Assembly (NCBI GenBank): GCA_023055505.1
Contig: JALIRH010000002.1
Span: 57,470,733-57,534,732, forward strand
Origin: Callipepla californica brunnescens
Taxonomy: Eukaryota > Chordata > Aves > Galliformes > Odontophoridae
Direction of reading: 5' to 3'
DNA: 64,000 bases
The position numbers and the translations under genes were made by a program. Below the pieces are notes generated by a model that was not told the DNA's origin, ran no database searches, and saw only the letters and a program-made list of their open reading frames with translations. Below are positions 39,814 through 53,259 of the stretch, piece after piece (the first letter of the stretch is position 1; each line of letters starts with the position of its first letter).

Positions 39814-41736
39814 CTGTAATTCCTGCTCTGAAGTTAACTGACAATCAATTTCAATGACATGAACCATTCAGAAAAACTTCAAAGGAGCACACTAGAATGG
39901 AGTTAAGAGAAAATTCTAATTCTTTTGAGAACATCCAGCACTTGCATCTATGAAGCATAATAAGTATAACAAAAGCATCTACAATATCATTCTACGTCGC
40001 CATTTTCCCTACCTTCATATATCAAGTGCATTTAAAGTTTTAAAAAAATCATCCCCATAATTAAAATAATTTTAGTTAAAAGAATAATGAGAATACAATC
40101 TTCTATGTTATCTGCATGCAAACTGGCCCAGATGAGGTTGTATCACAGTCACCTGAAACTGGTCATATAACATGTTGCCAGATATCTACCAAAATGCATG
40201 ACAATTTCAAATTTCCAATGTCTATTCTAAATCCTTGACAGTATACGTTCTGCACTGAATTCAGAAAGCACATCCCTATTTTACACATGAATGAGGTCAA
40301 AAAGAACAGGGAAGAAATCCAATAGTCCATCAAAACAAACACAGTCCTGCCAAGAAGAAGCTATCATGTACTGGGAGTCAGGAGGAAAGCATTTGAATTG
40401 TGTAGGAAAGGTTTTGTTGTGGTGTTTTGTTGTTTTTTTTTCTAATTTAAAATTCAAATTTATAATTTTTGAATCTTCAGCCTGTAGCATTCTGTAATGT
40501 TTCACCAATTTATCAATTTTAGAGCTCAGAGACTTTGTTGAATAATGTCTGGAGAAGCTCGTTTCCATAAAAATAATGACATTCAAAAATTCCAGAAGTA
40601 CAGATGATGTGACAGGAAATCGCCTGGATATCTCTGATGGAGACATTTCCCTATTTCTACTGACCATACATCACTAATTTACAGGAGTATCAATCCACTG
40701 ACATGGAACCAGAGACAAACGTATATGAGCACACCAAATCAAGGGGACAGAAAAGTTATTACTGACACTTTGCTCTAGAAATGTATAAGGGAGAAAGGAA
40801 AGAAGTCCTTCCCCCACACACTCACTCAGAAATTCCCTAGGTCACCAGGTGTGTTTCTCCTATGTTTATCCTGATGGAGAATACAAATGAAGAAAGTGAG
40901 AATATTGCTTTACACAGGGAAGTGACATCTAAGTGTCTTCATACAGTGTCTGTGCCATGGTGGGAAATGAGCCTACAGGAACTGAGTGGAGCCATTTACA
41001 AAAGCTATTTACCTCAGTCAAAACAACAATATCCAGAAGCAGAGCAACTACCCAGAAGCTATTCTAGATTGAATGGGTGCTTGGATCACGTAAGGGGTGG
41101 AGCCCTTACTATTAACCTCTGTAAAATTCATGATGCACAAACACAGTTGCTTATGTCAGGGCTCTGACAAAAAAGGTTAATTCATCTTCAATTTATTAAT
41201 AGAGACCACTGAAGAAAAACGAAGTGGAAGCAATAGCCTCATTTATAAGACAGACATAATGCGCTGTGTTGGATTTTCTGGACTGCGGGCATTTCCAAGA
41301 TATTTTTCAGATAAGGACAAATGAGCTTTGCCAACTCTTTTACACAGCCAGCAGGAACATGAACATATATAACCAGAACAAGATGCAGCAAGGAACTAAA
41401 CTGCAATTTGTTGCAATACACTCAGAGCATATGAACAAATTGAGGGTGCCACTGTCAACCCCTGCAAGTCTTTCCTCAGGGTACTATGTGAAATGTATGT
41501 AACCATCTGACATAAGGACAGAGAAAGGAGACAATATATTGAATATATAGCAAAGCTTAGCATCTCTCTTATTTTATTAGTAAAAATAAAATGGAAATTC
41601 AAATATTTTATTCGCACCTCCCTATAGAATGTCTTGCATATTCCATGGGATGTGCACATCTCACTTTGGAGTCAATCATTCAGTGGCCTCCTTAGCCCTA
41701 CTCCCGTCTATACAGGTTTTCCACTAAAAGCAATGT

Positions 41737-41762
<26 letters not shown>
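41737..41762. repeat. Poly-A run
   Basis: About 26 A residues. No LINE or processed pseudogene body was recognised on its 5' side. Confidence 0.92.
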
Positions 41763-41767
<5 letters not shown>

Positions 41768-42370
41768 AAGAAGAAGAAAATTTAGTAGAAACCATACCAT
41801 AAGATTGATCTGCAATTTGGAATAGACTGAATAGACTGCAGTAAGAGGCCAAAAGAGCTCCACGATAGACAGAACTGAATTATGATGATACAGTTTGTAC
41901 ACGATAAACTACATACTTAAGGAGATTTTCTAACTTCAGTCCAGTCTCTTTAGTCTAGTAGACAAAAATATATAAAATACAGTAAAATTACAGTGAGATA
42001 CATGTTTTAATGTGTAGCCATTAGGACAGTGAAAAAAAATATATAGCAAATTTCCAAGCTATTTTTTTTTGTGTGCTGCTTTTGAGCAAAATTATGCATC
42101 TGTGAGATAGAGTTTGCAGTACTTTTCTTCAGCAAACCAAAGATATAACCAAACTTCCATAATCTGAACTTTTCACAGGCATTCTATCTGACTTAATTCT
42201 GAAAAAGATATCCTTCACTGATTTGTACCTCAGTGTCTACATTGCCAAAATGAGAATAAACATCTTTAGATTACAAAAAAATCAAGTTCTTTTTATCTAC
42301 TTAATGTCCACTGATGAAAAATACTGACAGCATCTGCTTCTCTGATAGGAACCTGTGCATGAAACAGTGA

Positions 42371-42425
42371 TGTTCTGGGCCTGGCTGGGATGAAACTATA
42401 AAGTTAACTTACTTCATAGTGGCCT
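42371..42425 (+). mobile_element. ERVL-like LTR remnant, 5' edge
   Basis: About 55 bp starting TGTTCTGGGCCTGGCTGGGA and continuing through AGTTAACTTACTTCATAGTGG. This resembles the beginning of avian ERVL-type LTRs (a TG start, then GGCTGGGATAGAGTTAATTTT in the version I remember). It loses similarity after about 42425. It is short, so the call is tentative. Confidence 0.4.
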
Positions 42426-43992
42426 GTCTCACTCTTTCATTCTTAAATTAAACTTGACGAGAAAGAAGTCTATCATACAGAAAATTGAAAATGAATTTCT
42501 ATTCAGTACTAGTCAACATTTTTATTTTAAACTGTCACAGAATTCCTACTGCTATACCAATGGATCTGAGAGTCTTGATTGAGGTTATTCGGATTTCTAT
42601 CAAATGTAGATCACTTTCTCGTGAATTGCTACACACTGGTAAACAGTCATTCAGCAGAAGTGACACTTTTACAAGAAAAATAAATAAAAAAAAACAATTT
42701 AATTGCATATAACATATTTTTTTCCTATGCAGATATGTTAGGGCAGTAGTTCTTAGTTCCACATTTCAGACAGAATGACCTGATTTGTTGACTTTTGTCA
42801 TAAACTTGTATTGGGCTTATACTGCAAGGTTTTGGGGCTTTTGGGGGGGAGGGGGGCTTTTCTCACAGTGGCCTCTGTGACAGAAGTCCAGCAATTGCCC
42901 CCAAATCAGGTAGGAAACAGCTCCAGTTAGAAGTTCCCAAAGTTGCCTTTTTTCCCATCATCCTTCAGCCTGTGCATTTGACCTATGTCTATTATCCTCT
43001 CTCTTAACAGGGGATCATAATCTGGAAGGGAGACACTTGTGGCTCCTAAATTAAAACTAGTCAGTGCAGTAGGAATCTTCAAGACACATTTTTTTTTTTT
43101 AATTGAGACACCTTAACTTAGGATGAGAAGTATTTAATGGCTATAAAGGAAACCCAAATGATCAGCTTAGACTAGACATCACTGCTTAGATGGCCAACAC
43201 TGCACAAAACAAATCCCAAACAGCAATTTCTGCCAGCAAAGGGTGCATCAATTCTGGCCTCAGTGAGACAAATCTGCTTGCATACTCTCAGCTCATCACT
43301 AAAGCTGAAGCACACAGTTCACACACCATACAGTGAACATTTAAGAGAGCCAAATCTACATCCAATCTTCTTTAGATGATGGAAAAATGTCTGTTTTACC
43401 AAATCTACCCAGAATCAATCTTTATGGAGTTCTACTGTTAAAATTTGCCTAAAGGTATTAGTCAACAATATACAGGAATTCTACCTGAGAAAAAAATCTC
43501 AATCAAAAGTAAATTTAAGAAACTGATGGGAAATATTTTCCATGGAAAAATAAAGAAACGAACAAAAAAACACCCAAGCAAGTTATGCAAAATATTTAAA
43601 GGAAACAATGTTGTCAGGTCTGTGGGATTTCTTTAGTATTGTATTTGTACAACTTAACAAAGGAAAAGTAATTCCAAAGAGAACAAAAATATTGAAAACA
43701 AGTTTCTAGTTGAAAGGGTGTTTTCAATTTGCTGGGTTTTGTCTTTGACAAGAATTTGTAATAAACTGCTTAATATTTATATGAAATAAAGCATTAATGA
43801 AACGATGAGTGACGGAATCCATCACAGAAATCTAGAGAGCATTTTCATTTTAGCAAACTGGACAAGCAAAACAAAGCTTGTTTAAGGACAGGCCTCAGGA
43901 CAAATTGTGGAAGACTGACAAGGGTAACAGAGCACTTGTCTGCTCCACCAGCACAAGAGCAAACACTTTTGTAATCATTAGACCTGACAGGC

Positions 43993-44012
43993 AAAAAAAA
44001 AAAAAAAAAAAA
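43993..44012. repeat. Poly-A run
   Basis: Twenty A residues followed by GAGAGATT. No associated element was recognised. Confidence 0.9.
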
Positions 44013-45648
44013 GAGAGATTTTACTAAGCTGTAGGCAAATTAGTTTCCTAGTACATCAGAACATCCTGGGCTGAAATTAAGCAAATAATACTAAAGTGAG
44101 GAAAACAAGTGGAAAGCAAAGAAGAGCTGAAGGCTACAAACTATACTGAGGTCTATCACAATCAAATGATAATTCATATATTTGTCCCTCTTCTTCCGCA
44201 GGGCATACCACTTCAGTGTGATGCAGAGAGCCCTAAAGACTCTGGAACTGCGAGAAGAACAATTTTTTCAGTATAGTCAAAGAGCAACATCAGAGCTGGG
44301 AACTTTGCAAGCAGTACATTGCATAAGCATAGCAATTTGGATCTCTGCTAGTCTCTGAACTCTTATGAATTTTTACTATGATTGTCAGGACTGAATGCAA
44401 AACACTATTTTAAAAAGGCAGATACATACAATTTGTTATAAGCATTTTGAAACAGACTTCTCCACCTTCCATCTCTGTGTTACTGACTGCTGTTAATGCA
44501 ATTGTTCAACAGGCAGAATAATCACAGAGCAAAAGTTTTCAAAGTGGAGCCATGACAAGGTTCAAAGTTCAGCAGAAATGAAATGAGGAAATTTGGCCAA
44601 GTTAGATCTGGGATGAGAAAAGTTGCAAATTCAACAGGATGCCTGTCTTATAGAGGAAATCTTGTTTCTATTGGAAGCCATGGCTTCACCAATCACCATG
44701 CAAAGCACCTCTCCTGATAACTGCAAAGCTTCCTCTTTCCCACATATATAATTTGAGCAATATATTTTTCTATATGCTTTTTATTTATTTATTAGGAAGG
44801 GAAACTGAATCCTCGGAAATGCATCTGAGATGACAAAACCATTTCCCCTAGTCTCTGATACCTTTTTGTTCTGCCTGATAAGTTGTACTTGATCAGAAAG
44901 AACTGTTAAGGGAGATTTGCCCTGTCAAGCAGAACCAACTAACACCATTTATCTTCTTGTCTCTTGTGGTATAGTTTTAGTTTCTCCAGACCCCTATTTA
45001 GAGTTGTAAAATGCATCAGATCAAATTTATACTATGTTCACCTGCTATAAACAAAGTCACTGTAAATAAACTTCTGCTGAAGAGATGTTACTAACTGTGA
45101 CAACCTTAAAAAAATAATAAGTTTTGTAAGTGAAATGAGTGAAATACTCTCTGAAATGCTACCTAATTCTATTCTGGAATCCTTCTCCCTCTAGTACATG
45201 TGTTACTTGCAGAATGAAGTACAGAAATTCACTACCCACCTTCCTCCCTCAGAACAGTGCAGAGCAAATACAAGCATCTCTTGTTATGCACTTGTTTAAG
45301 AGTATCTGGATACAGTCCTTCTTTTCCACCCACACCATACCTTTCTGGAATGGGCTGCACTCCCATTTATTGCAGTAGGAAAAATACTTGGAGTTACTGC
45401 CAAAAAAGAATGCAGATGTCTGAGGCTTTACTGATTAGGGATCAGTCCTAGTGGCTTATGTATGAATTACTTTGAGAGGATTCAAACAGAGGGGAACAGA
45501 ATACAGAACTTCAGATACTTGGTGAATTCTCAAAGAGAAGTTAAGCCGAAAAAATTGTCATCTGCAGAAGTAGGGCTCCAAGAGAAAGGACTGGCCTCCA
45601 ATACCCAGAGACTGTAGCACTCTGGCTTAGATGACTCCTGAATGTATA

Positions 45649-45745
45649 AAACCATAGAATGTCTTGGGCTGGAAGAAACTTCAAAGATCTTCTAGTTCCA
45701 ACTCCCCTGCCACAGCAGTATTGACAACTACTAAGTCAGGCACTA
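45649..45745 (-). mobile_element. CR1 LINE fragment, short 3' end
   Basis: Reads AAACCATAGAATGTCTTGGG, then CTGGAAGAAACTTCAAAGAT and CCAACTCCCCTGCCACAGCA, a reverse-complement CR1 3' end of about 95 bp. Similarity fades after 45745. Confidence 0.85.
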
Positions 45746-46256
45746 AAAGAGCTGGATTTAAAATACATAGGAATGTCATTATTTTTTCTTGGATACCTTT
45801 CCCAGTGCCTTGGCCTGTGTTTTTGTCATCTCTGAATCTGACATCTTGAATGCATCCAAAAGAGATATATCACCCCAGGAATCTTGTAAGAAGGAAGAAC
45901 AAATAAACTTCACAGCTCTTGGATCTAGGGACAAGGAGTCTTAATTCTTTTACTGATCTATCTTTATCAGCTGACTTGAAAGTTCATCCAGTGTCAAAGC
46001 AATAGCAGAGAGATTTGGAAACTAAGATGAAAGACACTGCCAAAAACATTTCTAATAAATTTAATTCTAATTTACAGCTTTCCTCTATTTGTTTCAACAA
46101 GTATATAATTAACCTTCTGACATTTACAAAAAGAGTTCTCTCAAGTCCTCTTAAACTGTATTGACTGCAGGTGAAGTTTAGAAACGTGTATGCTAGAAGT
46201 GTTCATGCATTAATTCAACCAGGGAATACTAACATAATGCCCAAGTAGCACGTTTG

Positions 46257-46828
46257 ATCTGAACAGATTTGTGTCAGTGGACAAGGGAAGAACCATTGAT
46301 GTCATCCATCTGGACTTCAGTAAGGCCTTTGACATGTTTCCCCATAACAACCTTCACTCCAAATAGGAAAAACCTGAACTTGATGGATGGACTATTTTGT
46401 GGATGAGGAACTGCGTGTGAGATTGTATACGAAGAGTAGTAGTGGTTAACAGCTCAGTGTTTGAATGGAGATCACAGAATCACAGAATTGTATGTGTTGG
46501 AAGGGAACTCTAGAGATCACCCAGTCCAGTGTCCCTCAGAGGTCTGTACTGGGACTGATCCTATTTAATACCTCATCAGTGACTTCAGCAGAGGGATTGA
46601 GTGCACCTTCATCAATTTTGCAGATGACCCCAGGCTGTGGTCAACATGGCCAAGGGACAGAATGCCATCCAGAAAGAAACGCTTGAGCATTGGCCCTGGT
46701 GAACCTCATGAAGTTCAACAAATCCATGACCCAGGTCTTGTACCTGGGTCATGGCAACCTCCACTATGAGTATGGGGGATGCAAAGACAGAGCACAGTCC
46801 TGCTGAAAAGGACTTGGCATTACTCTTG
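46257..46828 (+). mobile_element. CR1 LINE fragment, reverse transcriptase region, interrupted
   Basis: Plus-strand CR1 ORF2 covering the reverse transcriptase palm. It includes TIDVIHLDFSKAFDM (RT motif A context), SVLGLILFN and a remnant of the FADD active-site motif in GCAGATGACCCC. It ends near CTGCTGAAAAGGACTTGGC. Frameshifts and stops are present. A separate minus-strand CR1 piece sits inside it at 46471-46528. Confidence 0.9.
46471..46528 (-). mobile_element. Nested CR1 3' end inside an older CR1
   Basis: About 58 bp reading ATCACAGAATCACAGAATTG, GTTGGAAGGGAACTCTAGAG and ATCACCCAGTCC, a reverse-complement CR1 3' end. It lies between GTTTGAATGGAG and GTGTCCCTCAGAGGTCTG, which are adjacent parts of the host CR1 reverse transcriptase. 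About ten bases of the host appear to be missing at the junction. Confidence 0.85.
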
Positions 46829-47264
46829 AAGTAACATACTTCTTATTGTGTCATCTTTTTCTAATAGAAATACATGTTTTTATGAAATAAGTTATCTATG
46901 TAGTCATGTGATGTTGCTCTGCTTAAACAAGTAGAAGATCTCCAGTTGCAGAAGGAATTCAAGGTTACATCTCTGATTAGATCTAAGAAAGAGCAGGGAA
47001 CAGAGATTCTTGTTAAGAATATAGCACAACTAGAAAACAAGAAGTTATCACAGGAATTCTCTTTGTATACTGTAGGCGATACAACACCTTACAAATGCAA
47101 AGCTTTAATCTATAATAAAATATTATAAAGCTTCAGCTGTAATATTGCAAAGGATGGAGTTCTAGAAGGAAACATCACCCACATCTTAGGATCCTACAAC
47201 AGCTGGAATCTGTGAAAGTCCTGGAAAATCTAGGAAGCTTACCATGGATTCTGTTTTACCCCTT

Positions 47265-47470
47265 TCTGGATGACTGTCGCAACTGCCTGTTTCCAAAAAG
47301 GACAAAAAAAGAATACATGGGGAACTACAGGTTCATCAGCCTCACTTCAATCCCTGAGAAGGCGAGAGAACAACAAATTCTGGAAGGTGGCTGCGGGCTG
47401 CTCATCTGGAAAGCAGCTTTGCAGAAGATGTCCTGAGGGTGCTGGTAGGCCCAAGCTACAAGACTTGGAA
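47265..47470 (+). mobile_element. CR1 LINE fragment, reverse transcriptase N-terminal part
   Basis: Contains the CR1 RT stretch reading NYRFISLTSIPEKAREQQIL (consensus-like PGNYRPVSLTS with the following KIMEQ). It then jumps to GCAGCTTTGCAGAAGATGTC, which resembles a later CR1 segment, so an internal deletion is likely. In a full element this RT part precedes the part seen at 46257, so the two are separate or rearranged copies. Confidence 0.8.
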
Positions 47471-50400
47471 ACAGAAAACATTGGATAGCAGTTTCCTGCA
47501 TTTCTAAAAGTTTTGACACAGGTGAGTTGCTCAAACTATTCAACTGGTCTGCAAATAGGATGAATTCATCAAACACAATTTGGAACCCTTTTCCAAGAAA
47601 TGAAAGTGACTAGACATAATTATTAAAAAAATATATTAGCCTAGTGCCCATCACTGAGAAAAAAAAAGCTCAGAATAAGTCAGTGACAATTAAAAATTCT
47701 TAGGAAAAGTGGTAAGAATAAAGAATGCCATTAAATTTATTGAGTCACTTCTCTCAAAAGCACACTCTCATTCAGTCAAGACATTCAATTTAACATTGTA
47801 GGAGACTTCTCACCTTAAAAAGCCTCTTTTCTTAAGCTGAGTTCACAGACTGTTTTCTAAAAATGGAGACAAACGTAGGATAATATTCTGTCTCTCATAT
47901 TTCTCCCTGCTATGCCATAAGCCTGTGACTTTCCTATAATCTCATGACTTCTGAATGTTTGCCAAAAACCTGGAGAACTATGAGAAGTCTAATATTTTAG
48001 CAGCGTTCCAAAAATATAGAAGTCACAATATAACTTTGGCTTAAGGAACAGCACCAGTACGACACATGCTTAACTCCAAAGAAGTTTAAGAGATGTATTT
48101 CTTCTTGACTCCAGATCACCTTTTAAAGGGAATGGATTCTGTTAAATTTACATATTCTTCCAGGAAAGGCATTCCATGGATTTTATTGTAACCTCTGAAC
48201 CATCCAAACCTTGAATTTTAATAAATTGTTTCAAAAATAGTTCTCTCAGTGAAGTGAACTTATTCTCTTCTGAGTTAGGCAATATTATATTATATTATCT
48301 TCTGTGCACAACTTTTAAAATTTATCACTGCACTAGTGATTTTAATTTGAAAATATCCTGTCTGATGAATGGAAAATAATTAGACCTCCAATCAAAATAT
48401 TGGGGTTGGAGGGAGGGGAAATGCTTGCAAGTTAAATAGTTCATCCACTGTTCACAATCTTATTTCATCCTTGCATTTTCATCTTACAAAAAATAAGACA
48501 AGCATACAAAAAAACCATAAAACTTCCCAAAACATCAAACTATAGAAAAATCTAAAAAACAAATAAGATGATGCAGTAAAAGTAATATCCAATTCTAATG
48601 TCTGTCACAACAAGCACAGTTTTGAACCATTTCTTCAATAGAATCCAAAAGTAATTTTACTTGAGTTTAGATTTGTCTTAGTTTCAGATAAAGTGATGAT
48701 TATTATATCACATGCATTAAGAAACTCAACTATATGGAACTATAATGAACCTCAATTAGAGGTCTGCAGGCTCAAGAGAAGGCACTGATCATTCCATTTC
48801 TTTATCTAATATAGGAAATACTAATATGCACAATATAAGGTTTTAAGATAAGAGTAGTGAGCACTTCTCTTAAAAAAAAAAAAATCTTAAGTTTGATTTG
48901 GTTTTGTTTAATAAACCTGAAGTTTAACAACTATGTTGTCAGCTTGTGGGGGCCACTTAGGTTGAGAGCTGAGTCTGACTTCAGTGCAAAATAACACAAT
49001 TACAATGATTTATTCCCTTAGAATATCGTTGCATCTAGCTGCAATTCTTTGACAAGTGATGTCATAGCCTCTTTGTTTTTGTTTGTTTGTTCTGTGTTTG
49101 GAAGTGAACAAAAATGAATAATGGGAAACAGAAGAAAAGGTGAAAATTACTGGTTCAAATAGTACTGCCATAAAAAAAAGGTTTCTTAGCATGGATGATA
49201 TTTCCACAGAAGGCCAAAAATACCCTTATGCGTGCTCTTCTAAAAATTCCAGCAAGTGATAACTTGTATTTTATACACCTAGATGTCTTCTTTACAGATT
49301 CTGAACTTATAATGAATGTCTTGGTCTCTTCACATTTCTTTGTCATTTTAAATTTCTGCAGTGACTTTTACCACTCGGAAACAAACAAGCAAAGATGTAA
49401 TTTCCCAGATATATATGGATGATATCCTGCAATACTAGAAGAAAAAATTTTTATAGGCTGCCTAAGAAGATCTGAATGTATTGAATCATAGAAAAGCATA
49501 ATTACCAGATAGAAAAGGGAAAGATACTCTTCCTCACAAGCTCAGTAGAACTTGAAGTAAGTGGTCCCTAAGATTTTACCCAAGCAACCAGGCAAGAATC
49601 TGGAATCGAGTGATATGATGGACAATCTCAGACACACTTGTGCCTCCACTAAGAGGATTATCTTCATTTTTTTTCTTTTTTTATTATTAAACTCTCTGGA
49701 ACTATTTTAGGCTTTTAAGAACAGGAACTTGTAAGGATTTTGCAAAGGAAAAAAAAAAGTAACAAAAAACAAAAAAAGTATTAAGGCAGATTAAATACAG
49801 ATTCTGTTTCACTAGCACTTTTACATCAATATTTCATAGCTTTCAGGGTATGCAGCCTAGTTTGGTGAAAATTTGCTTTTGTTTTACTTTTAAACCAGTG
49901 AAAGAAAAGTAAAAACTCTCTTTGATACAATAAGGATCTAAAATCATAACAAGACATCCTTAAAGAAAAAGAATAGACTATATTGTTCTAATAAAAATGA
50001 AAAAACAAACAGAAAAGACAACTTTTGCATTAATGTTAGTATTCTAAAGAAAGGATATATTTATTTTATTTCCAGTTGACTTCATAAATATTATTGAATA
50101 TTAAGCAGAAGATGCTTGTTTTGTCTCAGCTCTGGCAAACTGAATTATGAAAAAATCACTCCTGTCCTGAAAGCTGCTGAGCACATGGAAATAGACAAAA
50201 TCCCTGACTGGAACAAAGAAGGACAGAGCAGGCAGGAATCTTTTCATTTTCCTTAGGAGTAAAATACGAACCAGTAAAAGAAATCTGAAAGGCTTTGTAA
50301 AAAGAATGAAATGAAGGAGAAAACAACTAAAGAGACTGACAGAATGTATAAGAAAGGCTTGAAAGAATAAGAAAGAAAGAAATATTAGGAAGAGATGGTA

Positions 50401-51938
50401 TGAAAAAGTTCAGCAGTTAAACAATAACATTTATAATGTCTGTTTACCTGCTTTCACTTTCTTCTCTCTATGCCTTTTCCCATATTCTTAATTGCCTTCT
50501 GTCTCACATCTCTTGTATTCTGTCTGTCTTTCTACATTACTCCACTCTATGTGGGTACAAGGCTCTTCCAAGAATTAAATTACAGGATACTGTTTGGAGC
50601 TTTAAGCTTCAGCATTCCTAGTATCTAGTAAATTTCATGCTTTCAAGCTCATTCTTGGAGAAAAAATAATAATTTCTTTCTACTCTACCACCTCTTGAAA
50701 ATGTGATGGAGGCTTGAAGCCTCTGCTCTTGTCTTTCTTCAGTAGCCTGAGAAGTCAAAAAATGCAATCATACCTTGAAGTCTCCACAGTCTGTAAGTAC
50801 AGCCACCAAACACTGGTGCTCAGGCTTGTTTTCTGGTTAAAGTTTGAAAGGTCACCAGTTATCTATTTTTTTCCTCTGCCTAATCCTTCTCTGCTCCACT
50901 GTAACTCTCTCATCGTATCTACTTACTAATTAATTTTTATCAGAACTGACTTCTAATTCAGATCCTAGTTTGCAGACTACATAGTGAGACAGAAATACTA
51001 CAGTAAACTTCTAGATTAACTTCTAGATAAAATTCCAGACTTATGTCCTGCTTTCTCTACAGAAATAGACACATACTACTTGGAGAAGGCTTGTTGTTTA
51101 CAAGCAGCTTTTCTTTCAGAAAGTTTTCTTTTTCTTAGTATGATATTTTCGGGAGAATTTCTATTTGTAAGTACTATATGATTTCAATTTAGGTAAAATG
51201 GATTCTGATGAACCACATATTTTAAAGTAGATGTCACTATACAAAATACAGATCAATAAGAAATCTTAGGAATGTTAAAGTAGCATTCTGTTTACTTACA
51301 AGGGAAATCTGGATTTAGTTTTCTAGTATTTTTAGATCAATAATCACAGTAAAGATGGTGATAGAATCATGAGGCAATATTTGATCTTTTTTTTTTAATA
51401 TTTTTAATCTGTTTCATTAACTTATAGAACACTTCTCATTTTTCTGCTTTTTTGAAATGCCACCTACACTGGTAAAATTACATTAGGAGTTCTCAGTATT
51501 TCCAGGAAGAAGCAGAGAAATCGCATAAAGAGATGACTATTAAGAAGGACAGAAAAATAGACAGTCACTTGAGAGGAACAGAATTTAACTTGTTTTAAAA
51601 ACAGTCTTAGACATTATACTCAGTGGGAGGGAAATACATATTTTTAAAAAAATCTAGAAATATTACAAATATAATACCAAGTGGAAGCTAAATGCACATT
51701 AACTGAATTTTAACATGACAGAGAAGCAGACAGAAACAACTGACAGACTAGAAGTGTCCTATCCTAAAAAAATGAAGTCCAAATCCTCATTAGAGTATAA
51801 GTGCAATCAAGAAACAACTTTCAGTTTGAAACATGCTTTGAGCTTGTATGAACAAAATGAGCAATGTGTAGGAAGAAACAGTAGAATACTAAGGCAAATT
51901 GGAATTACTGATTAGCAAATACAGCATTAGTTGAAACC

Positions 51939-52666
51939 CAGAATGGCCCAGGTTGATAAGAACCTCAAAGATCATCTAGCTTCAATCCCCCTGCTGTGGG
52001 CAGGGCTGCCAACCGCTATCTCAGGCTGCCCAGAGCCACATCCAGCCTTGCCTTGAATGCCTCCAGGGATGGGGCACCCATAACCTCTCCAGGCAATTTC
52101 TTCCAGTGTATCATCAACCTCTGAGTGAAAAACTTCTTTCTAAAATCCAACCTAAATCTCACCTATCTTAGTTTAAAACCATTCCCTCTTGTCTTATCAC
52201 TATCAACCCATGTAAATAGCCATTCCGCCTCCTGTTCATATGATCACTTCAAGTACTGGAAGCCCACAGTGAGGTCTCCATGGAGTCTTCTCTTCTTCAA
52301 CCTAAACATGCCTGGTTGCCTCAACCTTTCCTCCATAGGAGAGGTGCTCCAGCCCTCTGATCACTTTAGTGGCCCTCCTCTGGAGCCATTCGAAGAGCTC
52401 TGCATCTTTCTTGTGCTGGGGGTCCCGGGACAGGATGCAGTACTGTAGATGGGGCCTCGAAGAGCTGAGTAGAGGGGGACAATCACCTCCCTCTCCCTGC
52501 TGGCCACCCCTTTTTTAATGCAGCCCAGGATATGGCCCTCCAGGCTGCAAGCATGCACTGCTAAATCATGTCCAGCTTCTCATTCACCAGGATGCCCAAG
52601 CCCTCTGCAGGGCTGCTCTCCAGGATTTCTTCCCCCAGTCTGTATAAATACCTGGGATCGTTCCAG
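51939..52666 (-). mobile_element. CR1 LINE fragment, ORF2 C-terminus and 3' UTR
   Basis: About 730 bp in minus orientation. The 3' end is at low coordinates (CAGAATGGCCCAGGTTGATA, CCCTGCTGTGGGCAGGGCTG). ORF2 remnants on the minus strand read HILGCIKKGVASREREVIVP and LYSAL. This is the largest minus-strand CR1 in the window. It abuts a plus-strand CR1 at about 52670. Confidence 0.93.
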
Positions 52667-52674
52667 CCTGAGTA

Positions 52675-53040
52675 TTCCCCAAGCCTGTGAAGAATACAGG
52701 AATGTTGTCCACATGTGTAGAGATAAGATCAGGAAAGACAAGGCAATAAGTGCCTTGCCTTGGTTTTCACTGTGGCCAGGCTTCCTGTGTCTGCCAGGAC
52801 CCCAATCCTCTAAGTGTGGTTGAGAGGAGTGGATTCTGTCCTACTGTGACAGTGAAACAAGTCCAAGACCTCCTTATGAAACTGAATGTATGTAAGTTTA
52901 TGGGACCAGATCATATGCATCCAAGCATTCTGAGAGAGATGGTTGATGTGGTCACTCCATCATATTTGAAAAATCATGCCTGTCAGGTGAAATCTCCAGT
53001 GAAAGGAAAAAGGGAAACACTGGTGGGTCCCAACAGTTTA
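52675..53040 (+). mobile_element. CR1 LINE fragment, linker and start of reverse transcriptase
   Basis: Plus-strand CR1 ORF2 between the endonuclease and RT. It reads [17 protein letters not shown], then QVQDLLMKLNVCKFMGPDHM and HPSILREMVDVV, close to the CR1 stretch about MGPD and HPRVLRELADVV. Internal deletions are visible before 52850. It is placed head to head with the minus-strand CR1 that ends at 52666. Confidence 0.88.
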
Positions 53041-53259
53041 AAGTTATTGATAGCTAAGTGTGATTTCCTTCTCATGACTTTTCACACCAAACCATTAAAT
53101 GAGTAAACACAAGCCACAGGAATATTGTTTTGTACTCAAAATACAACCCCAAGTAGGTAGCACCAGAGAGTAGCAGAACTAGAATCAGCTCCTGCAGAAT
53201 CTCCAGTCAAGCTGAAAACTCACCTGGGAACTAGAATCTGAACACAGTCAGGACTTTGT

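Noticed and set aside
40281..40667. Minus-strand 128-codon ORF in the same orientation as GABBR2
   Set aside because: I see no match to any part of GABBR2, no convincing splice sites and no known domain. It is probably a chance ORF in intron.
40862..41167. Plus-strand 101-codon ORF
   Set aside because: No domain is recognised and nothing in its context supports a gene.
44195..44320. A CTTCTTCCGCAG stretch followed by an open reading, resembling a splice acceptor and exon on the plus strand
   Set aside because: The reading is short, matches no family I know, and no donor or partner exon was found.
52125..52823. ORFs of 101-107 codons on the plus strand
   Set aside because: They are readings through CR1 sequence: antisense of one copy and partial sense of the next.
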